Below are positions 43,897 to 52,848 of a stretch of DNA of 64,000 bases, piece after piece; position 1 is the stretch's first letter, and the number at the start of each line of letters is the position of its first letter. Source of the stretch: JBCAWW01 sp045106675 (GTDB taxonomy: Bacteria; Bacteroidota; Bacteroidia; J057); NCBI GenBank assembly GCA_045106675.1, contig JBGCFA010000089.1, positions 1 through 64,000 of the forward strand, written 5' to 3'. The position numbers were made by a program, and so were the translations under genes. The notes under the pieces were generated by a model. It was not told where the DNA came from. It saw nothing but the letters and a program-made list of their open reading frames with translations, and did no database searches.

Positions 43897-46158
43897 TTAA
43901 GCGCCATTGTCTTTGCGAATCTTATTCAATGCACTACCTGCTCTCATCCACTCAATCTGAGCAGCATTAAGCGTTTGCTTAGTCATGATCTCATCTTTGC
44001 TACCGTCAGCGTGGTTGAGAACTAGTTTGACTTGCTTCTTAGGAGCAAGATCATGCACAATCACATCAACCGCATCGTCTTCTTGAACCAAATCATAATC
44101 CGCAGGATTGACAAAGGTCAAAGCCAATACACCTTGCTTCTTAAGGTTCGTTTCGTGAATACGAGCAAATGACTTCACGACTACCGCACGAACGCCCATA
44201 TGACGTGGCTCCATCGCAGCATGTTCACGTGAAGAACCCTCACCGTAGTTTTCATCACCGAAGATGATCATTTCTACGCCCGCTTCTTTGTGAGCACGAG
44301 CTACTTTTGGAGTTTCACCATACTCTCCCGTTACTTGATTTTTGGTATTAGCCTCTTTTGTATAAGCATTGACCGCACTCAACATCAAATTGTTAGAGAT
44401 ATTGTCAAGGTGTCCACGATAGCGTAACCACGGGCCAGCCATAGAGATATGGTCAGTGGTACACTTACCAAAAGCTTTGATCAATAGACGCAAGCCTTTG
44501 ATATCGCCACCGTCCCATCCACTAAATGGAGTAAGAAGCTCTAGACGTTCAGAAGTAGGATTGACATTGATTTCGATACCGCTACCATCTTCAAATGGAG
44601 CAATAAAGCCAGCATCTTCAACATCGAAGCCTTTAGAAGGAAGTTCTTCTCCTGTAGGTGGATCAAGCTTAACTGCTTGGCCATCTTGATTGATCAGCGT
44701 ATCTGTCAATGGATTGAAAGTCAAATCACCTGCAATCGCAAAAGCAGTTACGATCTCTGGAGAAGCGACAAAAGCGTGTGTATTGGGGTTACCATCATTA
44801 CGCTTTTTGAAGTTACGGTTGAAAGAAGTGATGATGGAGTTTTTGCGATCAGGATCGTCTGTATGACGCGCCCACTGTCCGATACACGGTCCACAAGCGT
44901 TTGCGAGTACTACACCACCAATTTTTTCGAAGGCATTTAGCAAACCATCACGTTCTACTGTATAACGCACCAACTCGGAGCCGGGAGTTACGGTAAATTC
45001 GGATCTCGCTTTGAGGTTTTTGGAGACGGCCTGTTTCGCGATAGAAGCGGCACGGTCCAAATCTTCGTATGATGAATTGGTACAAGAACCAATCAAACCA
45101 ACTTCTAGTTCCTGAGGATATCCGTTTTCACGAACGGCAGTAGCAAACTGAGAAAGTGGCCAAGCCGCATCTGGCGTAAATGGTCCATTGATATGGGGTT
45201 CAAGTTCTGAGAGGTTGATCTCAATAACCTGATCAAAGTATTTTTCAGGCTCAGCATAAGCTTCAGCATCACCCGTTAGGTGTTCTGCAACTTGGTCAGC
45301 TAGAGCGGCGAGTTCGGCACGGCCGGTAGCTCCTAAATAACGAGACATAGACTCGTCATACCCAAAAGTAGAGGTCGTCGCACCAATCTCAGCACCCATA
45401 TTACAGATGGTACCTTTTCCGGTACAAGACATTGAGCGAGCACCTTCGCCAAAATATTCTACGATAGCACCGGTACCACCTTTTACAGTCAGGATACCAG
45501 CTACTTTCAAGATGACATCTTTAGGAGAAACCCAGCCATTTAATTTACCAACGAGCTTTATCCCAATGATTTTGGGCATTTTCAGTTCCCAAGGCATACC
45601 GGCCATGACATCAACTGCATCAGCACCACCTACACCGATAGCGACCATACCGAGGCCACCAGCATTGGGAGTATGCGAGTCAGTTCCGATCATCATCCCT
45701 CCGGGGAACGCGTAGTTTTCGAGTACTACTTGGTGAATAATACCAGCACCGGGCTTCCAAAAGCCGATACCATATTTATTAGAAACTGCAGCGAGGAAGT
45801 CATATACCTCTTTATTAGTAGTAATTGCAGTATCAAGATCTTGATCAGCGCCTATTTTGGCTTGGATCAAGTGATCACAGTGTACAGTAGAAGGAACTGC
45901 AACTTTTGGCTTACCAGCCATCATAAATTGCAGCAAGGCCATTTGAGCAGTAGCATCCTGCATGGCAACTCGGTCAGGAGCAAAATCGACATAGTCTTCA
46001 CCACGACTATATTCACGCGGAGGCGTGTCGGGATGAAGGTGAGCATATAAGGTTTTCTCGGTAAGCGTCATCGGACGTCCGAGCATCTCGCGAGCGGCAG
46101 CAATTTTACCAGGCAGGTCCGCATATGCCTGCTTAATCATTTCTAAGTCAAAAACCAT
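43897..46158 (-). CDS. acnA: Aconitate hydratase, mitochondrial-type
   Basis: 753 residues, the length and order of mitochondrial-type aconitase. Converts citrate to isocitrate in the TCA cycle with a [4Fe-4S] cluster. Visible signatures: VPSTVHCDHLIQA, NYAFPGGMMIGTDSHTPNAG, the first cluster Cys in IGSCTNSSYEDL, the others in NACGPCIGQW, and the swivel domain with GDENYGEGSSREHAAMEPR. A mini-hairpin (45696-45711) falls exactly on the conserved YAFPGGM segment. A TATTTTTG -7 box lies at 46185-46192. Confidence 0.96.
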   Translation of the reverse strand: MVFDLEMIKQAYADLPGKIAAAREMLGRPMTLTEKTLYAHLHPDTPPREYSRGEDYVDFAPDRVAMQDATAQMALLQFMMAGKPKVAVPSTVHCDHLIQAKIGADQDLDTAITTNKEVYDFLAAVSNKYGIGFWKPGAGIIHQVVLENYAFPGGMMIGTDSHTPNAGGLGMVAIGVGGADAVDVMAGMPWELKMPKIIGIKLVGKLNGWVSPKDVILKVAGILTVKGGTGAIVEYFGEGARSMSCTGKGTICNMGAEIGATTSTFGYDESMSRYLGATGRAELAALADQVAEHLTGDAEAYAEPEKYFDQVIEINLSELEPHINGPFTPDAAWPLSQFATAVRENGYPQELEVGLIGSCTNSSYEDLDRAASIAKQAVSKNLKARSEFTVTPGSELVRYTVERDGLLNAFEKIGGVVLANACGPCIGQWARHTDDPDRKNSIITSFNRNFKKRNDGNPNTHAFVASPEIVTAFAIAGDLTFNPLTDTLINQDGQAVKLDPPTGEELPSKGFDVEDAGFIAPFEDGSGIEINVNPTSERLELLTPFSGWDGGDIKGLRLLIKAFGKCTTDHISMAGPWLRYRGHLDNISNNLMLSAVNAYTKEANTKNQVTGEYGETPKVARAHKEAGVEMIIFGDENYGEGSSREHAAMEPRHMGVRAVVVKSFARIHETNLKKQGVLALTFVNPADYDLVQEDDAVDVIVHDLAPKKQVKLVLNHADGSKDEIMTKQTLNAAQIEWMRAGSALNKIRKDNGA
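45696..45711 (-). repeat. Mini-hairpin repeat (aconitase)
   Basis: TCCC-TCC-GGGG-AACGC with one T-G pair, on the conserved YAFPGGM codons. Confidence 0.5.
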
Positions 46159-46184
46159 ATTGTGATGCTAAAATTTATTAAACA

Positions 46185-46192
46185 CAAAAATA
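46185..46192 (-). promoter_or_regulatory. -7 box candidate for aconitase
   Basis: Reverse strand TATTTTTG fits TAnnTTTG and predicts a leader of about 22 nt. No clear -33 TTTG. Confidence 0.4.
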
Positions 46193-46265
46193 CAGGAATC
46201 TTAGCTTAAAATCATCCTAAATTAGAACAATTTAATCGTTCCCAATTTTGCCTAGGGCCTGATAC

Positions 46266-46877
46266 TCAGCGTTCACTCAAGCGTAAGACCAATTGATGTA
46301 AGAAGGTATAGCCTTCCTCGGAGATGTAGCATTTCCACATACAAAGCTCAGAATTGATCAGCTCGGTTTCTTTCTGCCTTCTTCCAATCATATAACCTTC
46401 AGGCAAAATGCGTCTATAAAATTGCAGATGTTCCTCCCTAAAACTCATATACCCAAATGTCACCCCTTTTTGAAGTAAGTACTGCATGCCTTTAAGAATC
46501 AGTTGCAATACGACAAAACGCGAATGCGGCCCCTCTTTACGCACTGCCAAACGCCATCCGGAAAAAAACGGGGCATTTTCGAGCGGCTCAGATTGTAAAT
46601 CCTCCTTAAAAACATCAAAATTATAGATCTCCTCTTGAGTCTGACCGATGGTCAAAGATAAGCTAGCTTCGATTTGTCCGTTTTGTTTAGCGATAAGGAT
46701 GCAAGTATTCTCTACCTCGTCTAAGCTTCGATTATGAATCAATACCTTTTCCTTATTAGGAAGACAGATTCCTCTTCGTAAATAGGTTTCATAGGTGAGG
46801 CGATAGACAGCTTCTAGGTCAGAAGAATCTTGGATAGGATAGACCAAGAGCCGATTGTGGGAATCGGTGATTTTCAT
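46266..46877 (-). CDS. FeeM/LuxI-fold acyltransferase candidate
   Basis: 203 residues. The opening (DLEAVYRLTYETYLRRGICL) resembles the substrate-entry helix of N-acyl amino acid synthases (FeeM) and, more distantly, acyl-homoserine lactone synthases. A GNAT-like core follows: ENTCILIAKQNGQIEASLSL, then SGWRLAVRKEGPHSRFVVLQ and FGYMSFREEHLQFYRRI. Such enzymes join an acyl chain to an amino group. It lies 45 nt downstream of a methyltransferase on the same strand, so the two may act on one product. The assignment is from pattern only; a plain GNAT acetyltransferase is the alternative. Confidence 0.5.
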   Translation of the reverse strand: MKITDSHNRLLVYPIQDSSDLEAVYRLTYETYLRRGICLPNKEKVLIHNRSLDEVENTCILIAKQNGQIEASLSLTIGQTQEEIYNFDVFKEDLQSEPLENAPFFSGWRLAVRKEGPHSRFVVLQLILKGMQYLLQKGVTFGYMSFREEHLQFYRRILPEGYMIGRRQKETELINSELCMWKCYISEEGYTFLHQLVLRLSER

Positions 46878-46922
46878 TTTGAGCAGGGTTGAAGGATTTA
46901 GGAAGATTAATGCACTTACGTA

Positions 46923-47768
46923 TTATGCGGTATTAGGAAGTTTATGGCCAGAAACAGAAAAGATGCCGCAAGCGCCAAAGACTTCTTCTTTATCGCAGGC
47001 AGCTTTGATGGCATTAATTAAGGGGGCAGGGTTCTCGCCACCTTGGATGACTATTTCCCTTTTAAAAAAGGTGGTTAATTCAAGAAATGTGTTTAAGCCG
47101 AGGATATCTGAATTGACCATCATCACATCTGTTGCGATTTGGCCTAGTCCAACCTTTAGCAGCAGACTACGTAACTCCTTTCCTATCAGCCTATTGCCGC
47201 CCATACCAGCTTGATATTTTCGGGCTAATCGGCAAAGTTCATCAAAGGCAGGGACCTTAGGTTCAAGGAATAACCAGTCATCATTGACATCGATGATATT
47301 TAATATACCACCTGGTTTCAATGCTCTAATCATCGAGTTTAGCGCTTGGACCGGCTGGGCCAAATGCTGAAAAAGAAAACGACAATAAATAAAGTCGAAG
47401 CGTTCCTCGAAGGGCAAATCATAAACGTCTCCTTTAACAAAGTCAATCTTTTTGCCCTGATTACGTGTCAATCCAGTAGCAATCCGCAAGAGTGTATCAT
47501 CTTGATCAATACCTGTTACAGAGCCTCCTTGAGGAACGACAAAATCATGAATCAAGCCAGAGGTAATTCCAGGACCACAGGCAGCATCTAAGACATGCAT
47601 ACCTGGCATCAGCCCATGCCGGATCATCAAGTTGAGCTCTTGCTGAGGCATGGCTCCTGCTTGCTTTTCTAAACGGGCTAATTCAATCTCCTTCTCCTCT
47701 AGGCTAGAAAGTATATAGGTACCCTTCAGGCGTTTTGAGCCTGAGGATTCCTTCCTCCTTTCAACCAT
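46923..47768 (-). CDS. Class I SAM-dependent methyltransferase
   Basis: 281 residues with the class I motifs in order: VLDAACGPGITSGLI (SAM binding, about 60-75), GIDQDDTLL, KGDVYDLPFEERFDFIYCR and ALKPGGILNIIDVND. The N-terminal helix pair and C-terminal region are those of small-molecule methyltransferases. Likely co-transcribed with the acyltransferase candidate downstream. Substrate unknown. Confidence 0.85.
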   Translation of the reverse strand: MVERRKESSGSKRLKGTYILSSLEEKEIELARLEKQAGAMPQQELNLMIRHGLMPGMHVLDAACGPGITSGLIHDFVVPQGGSVTGIDQDDTLLRIATGLTRNQGKKIDFVKGDVYDLPFEERFDFIYCRFLFQHLAQPVQALNSMIRALKPGGILNIIDVNDDWLFLEPKVPAFDELCRLARKYQAGMGGNRLIGKELRSLLLKVGLGQIATDVMMVNSDILGLNTFLELTTFFKREIVIQGGENPAPLINAIKAACDKEEVFGACGIFSVSGHKLPNTA

Positions 47769-47944
47769 TAAATCCTATCTTCTATTGTGTTAATAAAAAA
47801 ATGAAATGTGCCTATTTCCTCTATGGGTGTCAATTCTCTATATATAATCTTACAGAAGTATTTCCAGAGATGGAAAAAAATCAACTAATTGAATGTTTAA
47901 TTAGCCTTTAACCCACTGATAATCAAAGAGAAGACGTATAAATC

Positions 47945-49273
47945 TTAGTTACCCAATGTTTGCATAGGCAAGGTAAAGGAAAAAGTAGCACCTACGTTTT
48001 CCTGTCCTTCTGCCCATATCGCGCCATGATGGCGTTCTAGGATTTTTTGGATGAAAGCAAGCCCCACGCCATTACCTTCGAATTCACCTCCTTCATGCAA
48101 ACGACTGAAAGGCATAAAGAGACGCGTTTTTTGTTCGGGATTAAAGCCAACACCATTATCTCGAATTTGATAATAGTACGCTCCTTGGGGATCAAGTTTA
48201 CCGCTGACAGATATAAGAGTATGATTTTTATTACGAGTATATTTCAAAGCGTTGCTAAGGAGGTTGATGACAACCTGTCTGATCATAGCAGGATCACCAC
48301 TAGCGGCTTCGAGAGGTTCTAATATAAATTCAATATCTCGGCCATTTTCATTTGGCCGGAGCTCTTGAAAGACCTCGCCGAACAAGCAGTGCATATCGAG
48401 ATTTTGGGGCTTTAGGGGTTGATTGGTCGCTTTGGAGAAGGACAAGATGTCATCCACCAATTTATTCATCTTATAAGCGTTGGAGATGATTGTATCCGTA
48501 ATTTCGGCAAACTCAGTCTCGCCTTTAGTCTTGCGTTGTAAGATGGTACTAAGCCCGATCATATTGCGAAGAGGTCCACGCAAGTCATGCGAAACGGTAT
48601 AACTAAAACTCTCCAGACTTTGATTAAGAATCTCTAATTCGCTGGTTTTTTGAGAAAGCTGACTTTCTCTTAACTCAATTTTCTTTCTCAAAAAGAAATC
48701 ATTGAGTTGACGGCGATCTTGTACGATGGCAAAAATGATGACCAGAATACCTATAATATAGCTGTTAGATAAAAACCCGAATCGTTCGGCACCGATTTCT
48801 CCGCCCCAAATAAATAAAGCAAGAGAGGCCAATATTAATACTGAGGGTATCAAGTACACCAAGCCCTTACGAGCCCCAACCGCAATGATCAAGCAAATAA
48901 AAAGTGCCGTCAAAAGTCCTACACTCACACCATATTGATTGAGCAGACTCGCAGCAGGATCAATCAAAACCGTAATAGCAATCCCAGCCATCATCAGCAA
49001 AATGCCGATCATGTTGACTATATTTAATGGTATAGCAAGCTTGGGCAATCGACTAGCAAAAAAGTAGCGATAACCCAAAAAAATCCAGAAAGGAAAACCA
49101 CCAAGAAGACGCCAGGGCCAGATATTGTCTAGTCCCAACAAATAGTGATCCTGTAACATAAGACCAGCGATAACTGGTAGGCTCAACCATGCTGTTACAG
49201 TTCCAGCTTGGAGAGTCTTGTGCGCAGATTCGAGCAAGTATTCGCTTCGAAAACGTTGCTTTTCCAGCTCCAT
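47945..49273 (-). CDS. Membrane sensor histidine kinase
   Basis: 442 residues. Five or six membrane helices fill about 25-185 without a large periplasmic loop, then a short coiled coil (LSQKTSELEILNQSLESF), HisKA with phospho-acceptor His in YTVSHDLRGPLRNMIGLS, and HATPase with N box LLSNALKYT, G1 box IRDNGVGFN and G2 box GNGVGLAFIQKI. A cognate response regulator is not next to it. The compact membrane domain suggests sensing of a membrane-soluble or membrane-state signal (inference). Confidence 0.88.
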   Translation of the reverse strand: MELEKQRFRSEYLLESAHKTLQAGTVTAWLSLPVIAGLMLQDHYLLGLDNIWPWRLLGGFPFWIFLGYRYFFASRLPKLAIPLNIVNMIGILLMMAGIAITVLIDPAASLLNQYGVSVGLLTALFICLIIAVGARKGLVYLIPSVLILASLALFIWGGEIGAERFGFLSNSYIIGILVIIFAIVQDRRQLNDFFLRKKIELRESQLSQKTSELEILNQSLESFSYTVSHDLRGPLRNMIGLSTILQRKTKGETEFAEITDTIISNAYKMNKLVDDILSFSKATNQPLKPQNLDMHCLFGEVFQELRPNENGRDIEFILEPLEAASGDPAMIRQVVINLLSNALKYTRNKNHTLISVSGKLDPQGAYYYQIRDNGVGFNPEQKTRLFMPFSRLHEGGEFEGNGVGLAFIQKILERHHGAIWAEGQENVGATFSFTLPMQTLGN

Positions 49274-49416
49274 GTAAATGTAAAACAGTACAAAATGTAT
49301 CTTTTTTACCGTTGCTTCTTGATGATGATCTTACACTTCGGTATTCAAAAGATTCACTCCTAAAAAAATTCGATTTCCAAGTTCTGAATCAAAAATAGTA
49401 GATAAGTCTTAATTGT

Positions 49417-50775
49417 CTATTTGTTTTGGGTCAATCGCCAAAATCGCCACGTCAACACCACCGATGCTAGAAATAAACTTACTACTAGACTGTACCAAAT
49501 CCCTTCTAGACCACCTCCGAGAGTAAAACCAAATATGTAACCTAAGGGCAAGGCCACCAGCCAATAAATGATGAATGCTAGTAGCGTAGGAATTTTCACA
49601 TCCTGAATACCTCTCAAAATTCCGATCCCCACCGCCTGTATACCATCAAAAAGCTGAAATAAGCCCGCAATTACCATTAAGCCAGAAGCTAGCTTTAAGA
49701 CCTTAGTATCAGAGACAAAGAGAGCTGGAAAGAAGTCTCTCCCCATGATCAAAATGATGGAAGCTACGATCATCAGTATCACCGCTAAATAGATCCCTGC
49801 CATACCCGCTAATCTAACTGATTTGATGTCGCGTTGCCCGAAGGCCTCCCCTACCCTGATCGCTGCTCCCGCAGATAATCCTGCTACTAACATATAGGTA
49901 ATTGCAGCTAATTGAATCACAATCTGGTGTGCAGAGCGATTGATACTCCCATCTTCCAGCCAGCCAACCATCACTACCGCACCAGCAAAGGCACCAACCT
50001 CAAAAAAGTATTGCAAGCCAGAAGGAAAACCGATGCTTAAAATCTTGCGCACGAGACTCATATCAAACAAACGCCAATCTTTAAGCACCCCATATCGTCT
50101 AAACTGAGGCCGAAATAGCACATAAACTAACATCATAACCATCATTAGCACACGACTAAATAGAGTTGCATAGCCTGCTCCATCTAGTCCAAGCTTAGGA
50201 AAACCAGCATTGCCATAGATCAATAACCAGTTACCAAACACATTAGTAGCGAGTCCGATTAAGGTGATCAGCATTGCCGGTACAGTCAAAGAAAGTCCAT
50301 CAACAAACTGCTTAGCTGTCAAAAACAACATATAAGGCAGTACACTTAGACTAAGTATTTTGAGGTAGCTAGTCGCTAACGCCAAATCTTGAACGGGTTG
50401 GCCCATATGAGGCAATACATATATACTTGCCCAGATAATCCCTCCTAAAGCTACCCCAGTACCTAAGCCCACCCACATCCCGTGCCTAAAGTACCCGCCG
50501 ACTAAGACATTATCTTTGGCGCCTTTAGCAGCAGCCACCAAAGGTGAAATGGCAAATGCTATCCCTAAGCCTATCACCGAAAAAATAATCAAATCAGCAT
50601 TAGCCAAGGAAGCGGCAGACAAGGGGATCACCCCCAATTTGCCAATCATCAGATTGTCGATTACCCCCATCATCGTCATCCCCAACTGCCCCACAATTAC
50701 AGGTATCGATAAAAAGGTGGTTTCCCGTAGATGGTGGCGGTATTTTTGCCAGAAAGAAAGAAGAAATTGAGGCAT
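49417..50775 (-). CDS. MATE family efflux transporter (NorM-like)
   Basis: 452 residues, twelve hydrophobic segments in two repeats. Typical segments are SIPVIVGQLGMTMMGVIDNL, PLSAASLANADLIIFSVIGL and, in the second half, AGAVVMVGWLEDGSINRSAH and LVAGLSAGAAIRVGEAFGQR. Cation-coupled export of drugs or metabolites across the inner membrane. Divergent from rimP with a 128-nt shared upstream region. Confidence 0.9.
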   Translation of the reverse strand: MPQFLLSFWQKYRHHLRETTFLSIPVIVGQLGMTMMGVIDNLMIGKLGVIPLSAASLANADLIIFSVIGLGIAFAISPLVAAAKGAKDNVLVGGYFRHGMWVGLGTGVALGGIIWASIYVLPHMGQPVQDLALATSYLKILSLSVLPYMLFLTAKQFVDGLSLTVPAMLITLIGLATNVFGNWLLIYGNAGFPKLGLDGAGYATLFSRVLMMVMMLVYVLFRPQFRRYGVLKDWRLFDMSLVRKILSIGFPSGLQYFFEVGAFAGAVVMVGWLEDGSINRSAHQIVIQLAAITYMLVAGLSAGAAIRVGEAFGQRDIKSVRLAGMAGIYLAVILMIVASIILIMGRDFFPALFVSDTKVLKLASGLMVIAGLFQLFDGIQAVGIGILRGIQDVKIPTLLAFIIYWLVALPLGYIFGFTLGGGLEGIWYSLVVSLFLASVVLTWRFWRLTQNK

Positions 50776-50818
50776 TTAGTTGACGCATTTATAAGGCGAT
50801 CACGAATTTAAGTTGAGA

Positions 50819-50851
50819 TTTGATATTCTTTGGCAAAAATGTCTATCTTTG
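50819..50851 (+). promoter_or_regulatory. Promoter of rimP-nusA-infB
   Basis: TTTG (50819-50822), 21 nt, TATCTTTG (50844-50851): full Bacteroidota housekeeping promoter. The start site near 50857 leaves a leader of about 45 nt that contains the hairpin at 50872. Confidence 0.7.
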
Positions 50852-50871
50852 CCCCATATTCTGAATTTCCA

Positions 50872-50900
50872 TGAGGGAGTTTTTCTCCCTTATTTTTTTG
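50872..50900 (+). terminator. Attenuator-like hairpin in the rimP-nusA-infB leader
   Basis: AGGGAG (50874-50879), loop TTTTT, CTCCCT (50885-50890), then TA and seven T. It has the shape of an intrinsic terminator, lies between promoter and rimP start, and would stop transcription before the operon unless bypassed. Confidence 0.6.
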
Positions 50901-50903
50901 TAT

Positions 50904-51392
50904 ATGCTGACAGAAGCAGTCCAGTCCATTATAGCCGAAACAGTTGCCCAAGTGAATCCAGATGCCTTTGTGGTGGATGTATCGCTGAAAAGGGGCAAAA
51001 TGAGTAGTCTTTTCGTAAGAGTCGATACTGATCAAGGTATTAGTCTTTCGGAGTGTACTAAGCTGAGTCGCAAAGTGGGTTTTGTTTTAGAGGAAGTGAG
51101 GGAGTTGGATTTCCCGTATCGCTTGGAGGTATCTTCACCAGGAATTGGATTCCCTCTAAAACTACATCGTCAGTATATCCAAAACATTGGTCGACACCTT
51201 TCGGTGATCAATCATGGAGGACATGAGTTGCAGGGCAAGTTGCTCGCCGTAGAGGAAGAAAGTATTACACTCGAACCTTTTGCAGAACACAAAGGGAAAA
51301 ATAAAAGTGTAAAACCAAAACCACTGATCGATGAGCCCAAACAAATTCCGTTTAGCGAAATTAAAGAGTCTAAAGTCATTATCATTTTCTAA
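50904..51392 (+). CDS. rimP: Ribosome maturation factor RimP
   Basis: 162 residues from the ATG at 50904 (MLTEAVQSIIAETVAQVNPD); an in-frame ATG at 50871 lies in the terminator-like hairpin and is rejected. Family features: VDVSLKRGKMSSLFVRVDTD, ISLSECTKLSRKVG, YRLEVSSPGIGFPLKL. Needed for 30S subunit maturation. It overlaps nusA as TAATG, the usual operon order. Confidence 0.93.
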   Translation: MLTEAVQSIIAETVAQVNPDAFVVDVSLKRGKMSSLFVRVDTDQGISLSECTKLSRKVGFVLEEVRELDFPYRLEVSSPGIGFPLKLHRQYIQNIGRHLSVINHGGHELQGKLLAVEEESITLEPFAEHKGKNKSVKPKPLIDEPKQIPFSEIKESKVIIIF

Positions 51393-52648
51393 TGGCACGT
51401 AAAAAAGTAGTAGATACTAAAATAGACCTAGTTGAAGCGTTCACTGAGTTTTCGCGCTTCAAAAACATAGACCGAGCTACCCTAATGGGAGTATTGGAAG
51501 AGGTATTTCGTACCATGATCCGTAAAGAGTACGGTTCTGACGAAAACTTCGAAATTATTGTAAACGTCGACAAGGGAGATATTCAAGGCTTTCGCGAACG
51601 CGAAGTTGTAGAAGATTTTGACCTCGAAGACGAAACACAACAAATTCCGCTTTCAGAAGCGCTTCTGATTGATCCTGATTATGAAGTAGGAGATGACCTG
51701 GCTGAAGAGATCAACTTCTTTTCCTTTGGTCGTAAGATCGTACAGACTGCCAAGCAGACCCTTACCCAAAAGATACGTGATCTAGAAAAAGCTACTATTG
51801 TAGCTCAATATCAAGATTTGGTAGGTACCGTCATTGTTGGCGAAGTCTATCAGGTATGGAGAAACGAAATCTTAGTCCTACATGAGGACAACGAATTGAC
51901 AATGCCACGCAATGAGCAGATTCCTAAGGATCGCTTCCGCAAGGGAGATACCCTTAGAGCTGTGATTATGGAAGTCAATATGCGTAATAGTAATCCTCGG
52001 ATTATTATTTCACGCTCATCTCCTCTATTTCTAGAAAAACTCTTCGAACAGGAAGTTCCTGAGATCTTTGACGGACTGATCACTATTCGTGGTATTGTTC
52101 GTGAGCCAGGTGAGCGCGCCAAAGTAGCTGTAGAGAGCTATGATGATCGTATCGATCCAGTTGGTGCTTGTGTAGGTATGAAAGGTAGTCGTATTCATGG
52201 GATTGTCCGCGAGTTGCGGAACGAGAACATTGATGTTATTAGCTACACAAACAACTTGCAGTTGTATATCCAACGTGCATTGAGTCCCGCCAAGATATCT
52301 AGCATCAAACTAGATGAAGAAGCGGTACATGCGCAAGTGTTTCTAAAGCCCGATCAAATCTCTTTGGCGATCGGTAAAAATGGTTTAAATATCAAATTGG
52401 CCAGCAAGCTGACCAATTATCAAATAGACGTATATCGTGAATTAGATCCAGACGAAGAAGATGTCGATTTGGATGAATTTACGGATGAAATTGAACAGTG
52501 GGTCATCGACGAGGTGAAGCGTATTGGTTGTGATACAGCCAAGAGTGTCCTATCTCTCTCTAAAGAGGAATTGGTACGCAGAACTTCCCTTGAAGAAGAA
52601 ACCATCGCTCATGTATTGAACGTGCTGAAAGCAGAATTTGACGACTAG
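51392..52648 (+). CDS. nusA: Transcription termination/antitermination factor NusA
   Basis: 418 residues: N-terminal RNA-polymerase-binding domain (about 1-125), S1 domain (about 135-200: LVGTVIVGEVYQVWRNEIL), KH1 (VAVESYDDRIDPVGACVGMK) and KH2 (FLKPDQISLAIGKNGLNIKL), then a C-terminal helical stretch with one HhH-like repeat. Binds RNA polymerase and nascent RNA to modulate pausing and termination. In other bacteria NusA acts on its own leader, which makes the upstream hairpin of interest. Confidence 0.96.
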   Translation: MARKKVVDTKIDLVEAFTEFSRFKNIDRATLMGVLEEVFRTMIRKEYGSDENFEIIVNVDKGDIQGFREREVVEDFDLEDETQQIPLSEALLIDPDYEVGDDLAEEINFFSFGRKIVQTAKQTLTQKIRDLEKATIVAQYQDLVGTVIVGEVYQVWRNEILVLHEDNELTMPRNEQIPKDRFRKGDTLRAVIMEVNMRNSNPRIIISRSSPLFLEKLFEQEVPEIFDGLITIRGIVREPGERAKVAVESYDDRIDPVGACVGMKGSRIHGIVRELRNENIDVISYTNNLQLYIQRALSPAKISSIKLDEEAVHAQVFLKPDQISLAIGKNGLNIKLASKLTNYQIDVYRELDPDEEDVDLDEFTDEIEQWVIDEVKRIGCDTAKSVLSLSKEELVRRTSLEEETIAHVLNVLKAEFDD

Positions 52649-52742
52649 AGTATATGACTATGTCTCATTCAATTATTTTATTTGACATGTAACATATCAC
52701 CTCGGCACGGATGATATTTTGAGCGGGTAAGAAATTACTCCC

Positions 52743-52783
52743 ACCTGGGATGGGCATTTGACTGTTCCCAGGTTCTTATTTTT
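52743..52783 (+). terminator. Terminator-like hairpin between nusA and infB
   Basis: ACCTGGGA (52743-52750) and TCCCAGGT (52766-52773) form an 8-bp stem followed by TCTTATTTTT. It lies in the 200-nt gap before infB and would reduce readthrough. No clear new promoter was recognised before infB. Confidence 0.65.
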
Positions 52784-52848
52784 GAAAAAATCAAGTATAT
52801 TCACACGTAAATCGTTGGTGGATAACATATTAGCCCAAAAACCGAAGC

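Noticed and set aside
50871..50903. Earlier rimP start at 50871
   Set aside because: It lies within the terminator-like hairpin and adds a non-homologous hydrophobic N-terminus; the ATG at 50904 fits the family start.
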